Under the pieces are notes generated by a model. The model searched no databases. It was not told the origin of the DNA and was given only the letters and a program-made list of their open reading frames with translations. Below, one piece after another: positions 26,401 through 41,400 of a DNA stretch of 64,000 bases (its first letter is position 1; every line of letters begins with the position of its first letter). The DNA is from Micrasema longulum (taxonomy: Eukaryota; Arthropoda; Insecta; Trichoptera; Brachycentridae). The DNA is taken from assembly GCA_022494885.1 (NCBI GenBank), contig JAGVSM010003932.1, positions 86,570-150,569 of the forward strand, in the 5' to 3' direction. A program made the position numbers and the translations under genes.

Positions 26401-29400
26401 CTCGTTACGTTGTGAAAGAGGTTGGATGAGCTCTCTCAGATAAACAGGCGAAGTGGGATTATTTAAAATATTGTGAAGAAGTGATAGAATGTGAATGTTT
26501 CTTCTATGCCTGATACTGAGCCAGTGTAGTTGCTACTATAAGACCTAAAAAAAATAATTGATTTTTGATGTACTGATAATGGCTACACGTATGTGTTGGT
26601 TATGGTAACGGTAGTTATTGTCGCAAATTCACAAAAATTCATAACCCACCTACTTGCCCTCCCATCCCCCTTCAGTCCTTTGACAAACGCCGCTGAATCG
26701 AGTCCTCAAGCAACCACCACTGAATCTAGAACTGAAACCATCGCTATAAGTGTTCATACGCTCAGGCTAGTGCGTTGTCTGGAAGATTGCTGCCAAAGAC
26801 CTCATGTGTTACGCAACCATCGCGATCGCCGCGTATAGTGTCTAGTGTCTGGATCAATCCAAACTGTGCTGCAGGAAGGAGAAAAAAGCCAGGAACAGGT
26901 TAGTGGCTATTCCACCTTCCCTAGTTGAATTTGTGAACAGTAATTGACACCCGTGTGATTGACGCCACGATTGCAGCCACTGCAAAACGCATCGCATTAA
27001 TTAATCAAAGTCTTGAAAAATAGAGTCCACTAATATCTCACTATTATCATATAAGCCGGCAGGTTTCGCATCACTGGGGAAAATTAGTTTTCTGAGTCTT
27101 TCCCCACCAAATAACAATTATTGAAAGTTGTGTAAAATAATGGACATTTTATGGATTTAAAAATCCACAAAATGATTTTATGAATAAAAATTATGTTATT
27201 TTTCCTGTTGTATAATTAAAAATTATTTTTATGTATTTATTTTATAGAAACATCTGTAAGAGGGTGTATTTGTATGAGAGTAAGTCGGTAGTCAGGTGAC
27301 AGAGGGACCATCTTTATTTTTTTTTTGTTTTTTAGTTTTCAATAGTTTTAATGAATATTTCAGTAAATACACAGAAAAGGATAAAAAAACAGCTTCTTTT
27401 AGAATGGTAATTTATTATTGAAAAGCAACACTAAAATATTTTAGTTTGTGGTCTTGAAATTGGGTCGTATTTCAGCCCGCCTGTACATTTTTGAAAAATT
27501 ATGGATGGTCCATTCTGAAATCTGACTACCTAAGTGTTCAGGTATGTGTAAGCGTGTGCATCATTAAAAAGTGAGGGTGTAATGCAGACAGATACAATGA
27601 GTAATAATTTGTTTTAAAATAAATTAAGGGGCATATTTAGCATAAATATAATAAAATATTTTATTTTAAACTAAAATCAGTTTTACTTTGTATACATATT
27701 GCGTCTTTTTTTGTTATACGAAATTTCACCATCATGTTTTATTTTACATATTGATTTTGAAGTATCAATAAACTGAAAGATGTTTTCTATTGCAGAACAA
27801 ACTTATAATTTAATTGTTTCAGCATTTCTTGGAGCCATTTATTCCATCTGGTATAACGAATGAGGCCATTAAAAATGCGGAGAAAGGAATGGAGACTCAG
27901 TTGTCCAACATGAAAAGTTGGCAAACTAAACTCCATATATCTATTGAAGTTCATGCACCAGTTTTCCTTCTGCCACAAAAATCCACATCTCCTAATTTAA
28001 TAGTCTTCAATACAGGTACAATATACATTCAAATTACCAAAATGCAATACTAAACAATTCCAAATAACTTTAATTACCTCTACATAAATAAAATATATCA
28101 ATCAACTATAAAATTAATAGATTATAAACATTTTAAATTATTGAAGCTTGAATATTTATAACATAACAGTGTAAGTCCCTCCCCAAGCACAACAGTTTGC
28201 CATTTTTTTAGAGAGGCACAGCGTAAACAAACATACCTAAATATTATTAACATTAAATTAATATAATACCGTAAACCAACATTTGTAAGATTATTGTAAC
28301 TTATATTTTAATAAATAAATATAGTTATTGTTTCGTCGGTCTCATGGTGTAGTATTTGCCTACCATGCAAGAGGTTTCAGGTTTGAATCCCGTCATGGTT
28401 TACATGAAATATTTATTTAAAAATATGTTTTTACATTAGAATATTGCATAGTCCGTGGACTGGCCGCCTGAAATGTGAGAATGATTATCTTACCTTCATG
28501 TTACAAAGAAATATCCAGATACCATTTTTGAGATCCTGGGTTCAATTCCTGGCAGTGTGGCTGTGAAATATTGGTTTTAAAGGTGGTTCTATACTGCAAT
28601 ATTTCAATGTTTCTGGGCGTACGTACTACTTTTCACTTTACATTCTATGTAACAATAAAGATCTAGATACGTTGCAATTGGAGTTCCAATGCAGTGACCT
28701 ATGCACCACGTGATATGGATAGGGAAATAACGATGATGATAAACAATTTTTTTATTATTAAATATGACATTGAGATTAGGTTAATTTATATGGTGTAATT
28801 TTCAATCTATTTGTCAACTTTTTTCCAGGTGATTTTACTGTTGAAAATTTCTTCAAAGAAATTAGTCAAAAAATAATCAATAGTTCCACAGCTGGGAACA
28901 CTTCAAGCAATAAAACGCCTGTTATTGATAATATGCTGGTCAAACTAGATTCCGTTACCTTAAGTCGAGCAGTTATGACTCTCGCTGGAACATTGGAAGT
29001 GCAGGTAAGTGAAAGAAAATCGTAAAACTGAGGTTGTGGAAAGATACAAGCCATTTATGATGTCATTAATTTGTTTGTTTTCTTTAGGAACCTGTTCTCG
29101 AGCCAGTTTCCCTAAGGTTTGATATAAAACGTGCAGTTGGATATCACAATATCATCGCTTTACAACAAGTTTCAAACACTGGAACCTTCCACAAAGATAT
29201 ATTACTGTACGATATCTCCGCGTCTATGGAGATTGTGAACGTCAACTTGGGCCAGAGAGACTTATCAACTTTGCTTGCAGTTTGGACTGACAACCTTACA
29301 GAAGGACGTTATGTTGGTAAGAAAAAAGCTTCTACAGTCCATTCAAATCTTTAATAAACTTTGCTTATGTTATGTGAGCAAAAAGTTTTCATATAAATCA

Positions 29401-32400
29401 TTCAAATGTGTGTGCTTACACAAGCAAAAAAATTATGTTTACTTGGTTCACCGATATACACTAAAACATTAACATAGACTTATTAAACATTCGACACTTT
29501 ATTAGATTAATTACTCTTTATGTAATTAATGGTATAAGTTCATTGAACTGTATTTTGCCAGATACTTGATGATTACTGATGTAATTCTTAGATATTAAAA
29601 AAAATAATGACACTATGTTCATACATGCTTATTTTATTATGAATTTAATATACATATTGGCATATTTATCTGGTGTTTCCATTTTATACTTTATAGTTAC
29701 TTTATTCTATAATAGTAGTTTTATGTACACTTTTAGGTATTTCAATGCAATCTTATGTAGTTATGATTCACCCGAGACTCATACTTTTCCAAAAAAACAC
29801 AAAGGAATCCTTTATCTTCCCAAGCCTTTATCATTCTTTTGCAGTTTGAGACAATTTGCAATATAAATAATATAATATATTCTATTTGTTTCTAAGGTTC
29901 AATGGGGCATTGTATAGGAACCAGTGGATCTCCCGCAGAAACAATGAATAACACTGACGCATCAGTCAAAAAACTACAAGCATTCTTTGCACAGACCGAA
30001 TCCTTGCGAAAAGAAGCCGTATTTCGGTAATATAACATATGTTTTACTGTATAAATTTATACAAGTTTTAAAATGCAAGTATATTTCATGATAAATTATT
30101 TAATTCCAGGTTTACATTAGATGGTATAGAATTAAAAATATTTACCGATGTTGATGAAGTTTTAAGTTCACCTGTTAGAGACTGCAATACTGGCCTCGCT
30201 AAACTAGCAGCCGGAGAAACCTCTTTCCAATTGGACTACTTTTCAGATAGATCTTTAGATATTAAGGCCAGTTTGCAGAGTTTACTCATTGAAGATATAA
30301 GACCTGATCCAAATATAGTAATCAAAAAGTGAGTCGAAAAATTATGAACAAAATGTGTAAATTACATATAGCTCGGTTTGTATTTAACAAATGTTCGTTC
30401 TTATTATTTCAGAATGTTCCAATCTCATGCCGGAGAAATGAGAATGGATACAACTGCCATTTCAGTATCTACTCCTCCAATCGTAGATTTGACTTTCCGA
30501 CAAAATCAGGCTGGTGATCGTAATGTTGACATTCATGTTGAAAAAACCCGTCTTAATTTCTCTGTACCATTCTTTATGAATTTGGGACGGTTCATCTTGG
30601 ACGCTTTACCAGGTAAAGGGCGTACAAAACATTTAAAAATTCTTACAGTGATCCTTTAAACAAATCACAATTGTAAATGATTATATTTATGCGAGTGATG
30701 AATTCTTTAGGTGATAAATCAATGGATGGCGGAGTCATCAACCATGGATATATAGGTGATACTACTGTAATTAAACAAGAATCTGGTGCTGTCAATAACA
30801 GAATGAGACCACCGAGCTCTGCCGATTCTACTAGTGGCTATTTTTCAACTGGTAAAAAAGGAAAATTAAAATTCATATCTAGTTAATAACTAAAAAAATA
30901 TACAATTCTTCTCTTAGATGACAATTTTAAATATGTTTTCAGGGGCTAATCTAAGCGAAGATGCTAACGGGCTTTCTATATCAGTTCAGTTCCGCAAACC
31001 AGAAATAATGTTTTTCTCTGATTTGTCAAAGACAACCGGCCACGCCTTATTATTCCGAACTGAAGTATTGGTAGACTACTCCCGCCACGCTTACCGAGAG
31101 AACTTAACTCTATCTCTCTCTGGCCTGCAAATTATGTCCAAACTCCAAAGCAAGCTGAAATCCACACAGCCGTATTTAGTGCTACACCCCTGTGATATTG
31201 AATTTGCTAAGCAGTTGAAGAATATAGAAGAAGGAATTATAGTGACGGCGTCTGTTTCTCCTATTGATATGCATATTTCTGAAACGACAGTCCGCACAGT
31301 TACAGGTAGAAAAATTATAAACAAGTAATTAACACTCTGAGGACCGGCCGAATACACATAGAATTTATTTTATTTTTATGGAATTTCATGCTTTGTGAAG
31401 GGTTTCTTAAAAGTGTCATAATTATGAAAATACTGGGTTAAATCAATTGAAGCTTTTCATATTTTTAAAAATAATTTAAAAAGTCATTTTTGTATGCTAG
31501 TTTTGCCAACATTGGCCTTTATGGAGAGCCACATTGTAATGTTCGCACACGTACAGGGTCTCACTCCTTTTTTTGTGCTTTTTGTATCCCGGAGCCGTGT
31601 AAACACATGATTATAATAATCATGCATTGTGTCCCGGTCCCATGGTTTAACGTAGTTTACCAGCAGTGAAAAAGTACTAATAAAAGTCACTAGATGTCAA
31701 TAAAATGCACTTTTTATATATGTGAAATAAATAAGTCATCTATGCATTTCTAATACTCATCATCTCAATATGGACGATGATGTTGAGGATTTAAAGTTAA
31801 AAATGTACTGATAAAATTGCATGATTGCCTTTTATGACTCAAATACTTGAAATCTATTGTATCCTTATTTTTCAGATATTGTGGAAGATATCGTTGCTGA
31901 TTTGACAGTACCGGAAGAAAAGGAACCTTTTAACTTTCTCAATTACTCCTCTAAAGCAGCCGAAAAGTTGGACAGTGAAGAGTTGTGGTCTCCCAAGAAG
32001 ATAGTCCCATATGTCTCCATAAACTCGGATGAAACAAACAGTTATACTCAACCACCGTACCCATCTGCCAAACCCAGTGAGACATTCACCATGGCCATAC
32101 CGAGCATCAGAGTAATGTTCGAGCTGGAAGCCAAATCTAGAATACCTGTATTGATGGCCAAATCGGTATTTGAAATAACTGTCCACGACTGGTCAAAACA
32201 GATGCACTCGAAATGGGAATTCAACCTTCAGGCTTCTTACTACAATGAGAAATTTGATACATGGGAACCACTGATAGAGCCAATAGTCTGCGAGGAGAAT
32301 GTTTACCGGCCATGGGAGGTGCTGGTAAAAATGTTTCAGGTAAGATGCTTTGAATATTTACAGAAAAAAATTTACCATTACAGACCAAAAGGCCTAATTA

Positions 32401-35400
32401 TAGTGGTGGTTACAGAGCAGAATACCCAAGCTTCAGAAAAACCACTTTTATGTTTTGTTTGATTCAGATTCAGTGCTGAGAAAATCGACGTTTATTCTAT
32501 TCGAGTAAAGCTTTATTCTCACAATAGGGAAAACCAATAATTAATTTAAAAAGGTACATAACATAATATAATAAAAGCGGCCTCCGTGGTGTAGTGGTCA
32601 AGACGCTTGACTCACACACGGAAGGTTCCGGGTTCGATTGCCGGTGAGAACACAAAAATTAAAATGTGATTTTTCTCAAGCCTGGGTGCTCTGTGATGTA
32701 ATTCACCACTGTAATTAGGCCTCCTGGCCTGTTGTGGTGCAAAAAAAAAAAAAATGTAAAAAAATGTAAAATGTAAAAATAATATAACTATTTTGATAGT
32801 GCTGTCACGAAACAATACATATTTTATGTTTTAATATAACGATTACTGACCATTTAATTTGTAGGTAATATATCTATATTGGATATAGTTACCGAGTGCT
32901 TCGTGATTAGTAGTATTGTGCAATTAGAATATTATAATATTTATGAAAGAAAGGTTAAAACTAATTTATACTAAAAAATATACATATATTAAAAACGTAA
33001 AATTATATAACAAAGGATTTTGAAGGCAATACACTTTTTCGATTTGTAAAATTTCTTTATTTGAGACACCATTTTTTTTGTTTTTAAAAGATTAACCCGC
33101 TAAGCCTCTTTTTAGAGGCTTGTCAGCAGGTGGGAAAGAGGAGATATGAAAGGAGCTTATGGAAAATACACCACAACACCCAGACCAATTGAGAATAAAA
33201 ATCTTTCTTGAATTTTTTTCTTGCAACTAGCGGGAATCGAACCCGTGACGCCAGTTTCGCAGTCAGCTGTCCAACCAACTGCGCCACGGCGCGGTCAGGG
33301 TACAATTTAGGTTGACCGATAATGTTTGCACTAAAACTCGAGTATTTTATTTTAGTAGCATTTAGATTAAGCAAATTATTATCTAGCTAGGATTTTACTC
33401 TTTCCATATCCTGTTCAGCCTTCGCATAAACCCGCTCTAAGTGGAATCATTGAGTAGAATTACAATTTCATCAGCAAAGCTAATTATGGTCACTCACTGG
33501 AATTTTAATGCAGAACCCCCGTGCGAGAGGCAAATGTCTTAGCCATTTAAAAAGGGACTTAACTTTAACTTGCTTATGATGTACACGGTTTATTATAGAA
33601 TAAAAAATAAAAAGGGAATGATACTATAATTCAAAATCTTTGAATAATTAGTGACCAGTTTTAATCGCTTCGCGACATCTCCAAGATCAGGTTATTATAA
33701 ATTTGTGGATTCAAATATCTGTGGATTTTGTTTTCCGAGTATCTTCATTTAGGGAGGAAATTTTAGGAGGCCATTTTATAATTAAATAATATTTAGCTCC
33801 CAATATCTTTGTCAAAAGTTAACATATTTTTTTAGGCTAAGTCATATCCAATCTCTAGCAAAATGGAGCAGGATCAGCCGATATCTGAGGTGGATGGAGA
33901 AAAGACCAAGTTCAGGCAGGCCGCTCTTCAGAAGAAGACTAATAGTGACAGTGAAACTTCTGCTGATGAGAACGAAGATGCAGAGAATGAAATGACTTTC
34001 ATCAGGCACAGGCCTGGTAGCAAAGGGGAATCGGATAACAGTGGAGCGGCATACGGAGACGATTATTATATTTCTTCCAACCGAAGTGAATCTGATTCTG
34101 AAAATGAAGATGGAGCAATGGAAAAATTAGCATCTGCAATTTCACATTTGTTTACAGGGTATGTGGCTAAAATGTGTTAGATTTAGAATTTCATTTGAAG
34201 GTATGCAATTTTGCCAAAATATAAAAAAAATGCTTATAAAATCAGATAAATTTGTTTGCTTTTAGATATCTAAATCATAAAATTGATTTACAAAAATAAG
34301 TAGGTAGCTAACAAGAAATTATAGCATGGTTTTGATACATATTTAAGTACGAACTCATTATAAATATATTTACATTTTACAAAAATATGTTTTGTAGTTG
34401 TGTGAGTTGAGAATGATTTTTGTATTTTTTTATTTGCTTATTTAGTTTATTTGTGTACTCTCAAGTTAAAAACTCATTTTTGAACAAAATATTTAAAGAA
34501 TTTTTTTTAAGGGCAGGCTGATTAGCTGATTTATTTCTTTACCTTATTAACTTTATATGTTCACTTATTATAAACGAATAATTCAATAATTTAATTAATC
34601 ATTCATGCATGATAATATAAATATGGACATCAACATACAAAAAAAAACATACTTTAAAAATTTTCTTTCTAAATTTTAAAATTTTCTTTGATATTGATCA
34701 AATGAAAAACCCTTTAGGGATTCCAGTGACGGTGAAAACAGTGAAAGTGATGAATCTTCTGGAGCCGAACCATCAGGAGTTGAATCTGAACCCAATTCAG
34801 ACAATGAAGGAGCTACTAAAACAGTTTCCGGAAAGTTCAAAAGATCCCCCCAGCACTTATCAATGATAGATGGTGAAAAAAAGCCCACCTCAAACTTGAA
34901 TTTCGCCATGAAAGCGGAAAGTATTGACTCCGGACTGGACGCTGAGAGTGTCGCTGACAAGACTGCCATTTATATTATGATTGATTCGAGGGACATATTA
35001 AACATAACACTGACATCGCAATCTTTACAAGTATTGTATGATCTCCTCACCCACTTTACACAGAGAAGCCTCCCAGTCACAGACTATCATAATGTTATGG
35101 CTCTTGATTATGAAGACCCTATAAATTTGAGCAACGCTATTGGTAAGCGATTATTTTACAACAAACGAAATTGTTTAGTGTTTACAAGTTCACATATTAT
35201 AATAGATGAGATTGTTCAATTATAGTACATACAAATAAAAAAATATTTTAAAAATTAAAAAATACCTTATAAATTTCATGATTTCTAATTTGTTACATTA
35301 TAATTTATTTATATTTATTATGTATATACAATATTTTGTTAAAAATTGTATAAGGAAAATATTTGAAATAATTTACAAAATATTTAAGAATTTTTCAAAT

Positions 35401-38400
35401 GAATTTATAATATCATAATTATTATCATTGTTTGATTTCCAAATAAAACAAAATAGTACTATTATTTTTACCTATTTATCAACCTCATCTTTTAATTTTA
35501 CTGAAATAAATATTCAACGATTTTGTTTCATTGCGTTTTTGCATTAAGATATACAACTCTATAAATAATATCACAACTACAAAACAGCGAAAAAAATAAT
35601 TTACAAATAAAGTATAAAAAACATATTGTATTTTGATAATTTTCTTCCTTTTAGGTCCTGGATCGAAGGTGGAGTTGATTTCTCATGCAGAGTTGGACAT
35701 AGTAGGGAACGACCGTGTTATAGCAACTGCAAATTATGATAAGGACTATAGCTGTCCCAGCAGCCCGGCTAACAGTATGGATGGGAAACATCTCAGTTCT
35801 AGTGCCTCTGATCATGATTGGGAAACGTAACTACTTTATTATAATACTATTGTTGTAGTTAATATCTTTTGATAAATCTGCCTAGAAATCAGTGTTTAGA
35901 TATAAGATGTATACTATGTAAAATCAAGTATTACCCCTCGCATATAACGCCTGCACAACACCTTATAAATTTTGGGTGTATGGTAGTTTGACTTTGCAAG
36001 AAACAGAAATAATAATTAATACAGGAACCTCCAGGAAAAACTGCCACTAAGCAAAAGTGCTTCTGTTGGTTCTTTTACAACTGAAAATTATTCCCAAAAA
36101 CCCTTTGGTTATGGAGACAAGACATCAAGTTCTCTAGTTTTAGACTCCCACTGCTAAAAGTTCATTAGCTATTCATGTCAAAACAAGATGCAAACCTGAC
36201 TTGTGAAGATGTATAAGCAATGACTGTTTGTAAACACCAACTAGAGACCAGACATGGAGTGTTTGTCTTAATAAGTAATATATATGCAGTTGTACTACCC
36301 ATAGATCGATGACACACAACGTCGTGGATGTTTAACAAAGAAGGAAACTTTGCATTTGTTTTATTTATTTTACTCAATAGATTCTATTGCAAAAACACCA
36401 TACATTCAGGACATTCACTCTTTGCAAACATAGTAACTGACAGAAACAAGCCTTATATATACTTACCCAGCAGTTTTTACTCAATTCTAACTTGCATTAC
36501 TCTCGTGCTGAATAAATAATTTGTATTATATTATTAATAATATAAATACACAAAAAACCTCAATTTTGTTTCCCTGTTATCTCCAACTGATATAAGAATT
36601 GCTATAATAACCAAATCCTTCTTAATATATTATATACTGAATGGAATTTTAAATATCTATTACTGTTTTTAGGTTTGAAGGAGGGTTTAATTGTGAAATG
36701 CGAACTCCCACACCACAACCGATGTTCAGTCCATCACTATCTTTCCCACTGGATCCCGTGTCATTGCTGTACAAGAAAGTAACTGATGAACGTCTTGTTG
36801 TTAGAATAAAGGACTTTGAAGATCTAACAGTAGTTTGTCCACAAAGAACAGTCAATAAACTGCATGCCTTGCAGCCTAGTAAGAACAATACTCGGTATTA
36901 TGTAATGCTAAATACAGATTCTAAATATAAGAATCGGAAGATCACGCTGCGTTCACCATTACAGGTAAAATAAAGAAAATAAAACATTTACAGAATGTAA
37001 GGCTGAAACATGCATCATCGACAAAATTAAGACACGGTTGCGCATTTGGCCATGTAGAGCGAAAGAATGGCTATTAAGATTTAATATGGGAATGTTAAAG
37101 AAGACATAGCATGATAAATTCAACAAATACTTGAAAACTAACATGTCAAAAGTCAGAATAAGTATAATTAGTCCATGAATGCCTGTGTGTAAAGATAAAG
37201 TGTGTCCTCTTGTTGCACATGCATATTTTAATGGCGCTACTTGCTGCTAGTGCCAGTAAAGTCTTCTCAGCAATAATCACGGTGGCAATGAAATCAGTCA
37301 TGAACAAAATAATTGTTGTACCAAACTTTTATGTCATTTTTACCCATGCATAATTTTTAGTTCATTTGATTTGTTTCCAGATAAGAAATGAGACATCTTA
37401 CGCTATTGGACTGTACTACAAAAAATCTGATCTTGAATCATTGAAAATTGAATTGATTGGGGAACAGACTAATCCATTTGAAGGAACTATGAGGATTCAC
37501 ATTTTGGAACCCGATGAAACTTACAGCATCCCCTTATATGTAGCTTATCACTGTAAATTATACCTCCAACCGACGTATGTTGAGTAAGTCTATTGAAATG
37601 AAATATTATTTTTATTTATTTTAAAGTTTCATTATTGTAAAAATATCATATTTCCTTAATTTTAATTGTATTTTTTAGCAACTACCATGTGACCGGCCAA
37701 GGATTATGGTGGCCTGATTTGTCTGGGGACCTTAACATAGCCAGCAATATTTGCTGTATGCCAAAGGATGATAAAGATCCCACAGCTTTCTCTCTGCGAG
37801 TACTAACAATAGATGGTGAGTTTTATTTTAAAATAATGCATTTTTTTTTCTTAATCTGTGAGTTGTGCTTAGTAATACTTATTATGTCAAATTAACATAA
37901 TATTGTGTACAGTATAATTATTTTCCCCTCTTTTTCATAAAACACACTGTTCCTACTGTTATATATGAGCCCATTGCAGGTGAACTGAACTACCTGATAT
38001 TTGAAATGTGAATTAAACTCATCGCTTATATTATATTTCTGTAATCGGTATAATCAAAAAACCTTTTTTTCCAGGTTTTTATGCACAAAACATCCATGTT
38101 GTTAAAAATATCATAACAGTTTTTTTTTTAAATGAGGCAAAAAACTTATACAGTTAAAACATTAAATACAAAAGTGTTACCATTTCGTCAGTCTCTTCAC
38201 TCGGGTTCATATTATAAAAAGCACTTGTGCTGTATAGTAAATAAATTGATAATTTAGGTTGTGTTATTATATTTTGTTGAACTAAAACATTATAAAATAT
38301 TGTTTCGATTTATTTTACAGGTTGTCGAACGAATAAATCGTCACACACAATTCCCAACTTCCTCATTCGGTTGCTTCCTCCACTGACAATTCACAATCGT

Positions 38401-41400
38401 CTTCCTTACGCTGTGGAAGTGAAAATACCCCACATATCCCACCAAGTGAGAATAGAAGCGGGAGAGAAGAGCAATGTTTATCACATGAACTTGACCAAAT
38501 CGCACCGAGTATCTGTGGACGTCAACTACCTCAGCTTACCTTGGACGGGAAGCTTCAACCTGAACAATGATCTGGAAGAGAAGACCCTGACTATGACCAC
38601 AGACTGTGACACAGACGGTGGAAACAAACAACTGGGTCTAAATTTGAAGATCGACAGGTCCGAAGGCTGTGAACTGTTCCTTCACGCACCATATTGGATT
38701 ATTAACAAAACTGGATTGCCATTACAATTAAGGGTAAGTTTAAAACTAATTTTAAAAGACTTTGTCGTAATAAAGTTTAAAAATATAAATATTTTGTTAG
38801 AAGGCTTAATTGATTGATGTTGATTATTTATTAGTAAAAACTGCTGATGTGATGTTATGGCTAATATGCTTAACTCAAGCATGAAGAGTTCCAGATTCAA
38901 TCCTTAGTGAGATCGCCATAAATAAATGTGTTTTTCTCAACATGAGTCTGGTGTTCTCTGTTGGAATACACCATTGCATTTGGGCCCAGATGGAATTTTT
39001 GATTTTTGCAGGGGTCCCTGTCAGACGTGGTGTACGAGTGTGTGGGCTGGGAGCCCCTCCTGTTCCAGTACCGGCGCAGCATGCGCAGGCGGAGAGTGCG
39101 GCTGCGCGTATACCAGAGTTCCTGGTCCTCCGCCTTCGGGCTCGAAACAGTGGGCGCCTCAGGGCTTATCATCTGCAAGCACAGGGAGAGGAACCGGCGA
39201 TACAGGATACTGATGACGGTAATATTCATATGTTTTTTAATACAAATGTCACTCAGCCGAGATGAAGGTATTATTAAGGGGAATGTGAAATATATGAACT
39301 GATTGGAGGCATTCGAGGTGTCGAGAATCAGCTAATGAGGAAAGTCAGCCTTACGGGAAATTGGATATAAAAAATGTATTCTTTCGTGCGGTAAAATTGA
39401 GGAAAATGTATGAAAAAATAATAGAAAATATTTTGATAAAAACAAACTACTGCGCATGACGTCACTAGTTCTTCCGAATCAACCAACAATAAGAGAGTTA
39501 CTGACTAATCAGCAGAACTCACCAAGAAGAAGGAGAAGAATTTTTAAGATGTCACATGCGAAGTAATTAAAACAAAATCATAGCTCTGATAATTTTTTGG
39601 TGTAGTTTAATATTTTATAAACAAATAAAAAACCACTGAACTTCCTTATTGCAACAGGGAATTGTTTAAATGTATAAAGGACTGTAAGATTTTTTTATCT
39701 GCGTCACATCCTGCATGGAAAAAAGTTTGAAATCCTCTAACTTATACTAATTGGTAAAATTGAGGGACAATACTATTGAGACTGCGCTATATAAGAGAGC
39801 GGTTGGAAATGATGCGTGTAGAGTTGTTCAGGGCACATCAAGGCAGAGAGGCCCTTTTAGAAGTGATTGCCAACGTCGGGGACACCTGATAGGGCACATA
39901 AGAAGAAGTATGTGGAAATCTAGGCATTTGCAAGGCTAATTGACCTGTCGTTGGCTGGTGTAAGTGGTCAATTTACACATTGTTTAACATTCGCCATAGC
40001 GTATAGTTGCTAGACATCCAGAACACCTACTTGTTCAAACACTTCCGTTGTGGGTGTTCTGATATGGACCTTCATGCTATTTCCAACGTTTGCATAGCTT
40101 TTTGCTGGCTCCACCCCATGCAAATGTTCCGTTATCTTATCATATTATTGAAACTGTTTTGATGGTAAATATTTTAACATTAGTATGTAGTTTAACAAAG
40201 CCTCGATAATCGCGCCACTCGCCAGAAGCTGATGGACGCTCGAATTTGCTGGTTCGCAGATTTGCTTTATCTTTATATTCTTTGCCACTGAACCCCGATA
40301 CAAATTGATGCAATTACCTACCTTGTACTGGGCTTCATTCATCTCTTATTATTTATTTGTTTATTTATGGACTTATTCAGTCCATTCAACAATGGCAAAC
40401 ACATTTCCTTATAATACATACAGGTACAATTGAAATAAAATACAACTAAAGAAAATTAAAGCTAGGACAAAAAAATTAATAGTAATCACTACCTCGAGAC
40501 AAGATCTGGTCTATTTTAGTGATTGTTTACATCTCTTCTGGCGATGTGTTCTAAAAACAGGCTTTAAACAGATGTAGGATTTTTACAATTTCTATCCAGG
40601 GTTCTGGTTTTTTTTCATTCGTAAAACTGTATTTTTCATTCCTCTTGGACATGGGAAAAATTATAAATACATCATTACGCATTTTAATCATTTAAAAGGA
40701 TAAATCATAAAGCTCACACTTCAAATATTGATTTTAAATAAATATTTTTCAGGTGAGCCTATCCCAGCTGTGTCCCCAACTGACTCGCATCATCACGCTC
40801 CTTCCTTACTTTCTCGTCAGCAACGAGGCCAAGAAGCACTTGCGGTTTATGGAGGAGAATGAGAGGGCCGACCTGTGGATGGATCTTGGGCCGGGACAGT
40901 GCGTGGCCTTCTGGCCGGAGACAGATTCTATGAAGATGCACTGCAAGTTGAGAGACTCAGCACTCATATCACAGCACTTCCCAATCACTAATACGCATTT
41001 CACCGTTTTAAGAATGGACAAAGGGGTAAGTCTATGCTGCAATATAATTATTTATTTGTTCTCAAAATCGAACACGATAGGGTATTTTCACAAATCGGTA
41101 ATAACATTGAAAATACACATATATAAATGGAATATTTAGATCCGATTTTTACAATTCTTATAAATTCAAACTTAAGGTTAAGAAATGAAATATATACGAA
41201 AAGTTACTCTTAGAGCACACACAATCTAATGTTTTGGGTTTCTTCAGATTTTTTAAAAATATGCACCGATTAAGCTAAGAAACTGTTGGTTTACATTTAA
41301 AAAAAATTTTAATCATTTTTAAAAACTTGTTATTATTTCTTTATTTACATGTAAAAAAGTATTTAAACTTCTATTTTATAACAAAAAATATATAAACTAC

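Noticed and set aside
26593..26838. 81-codon open frame in intron 19
   Set aside because: No recognisable protein, no matching splice phase and no repeat partner in the window.
38926..39302. Three overlapping plus-strand open frames over Vps13 exon 36
   Set aside because: GC-rich sequence has few stops. Only the frame SLSDVVYECVGWEPLLFQYR continues exons 35 and 37.
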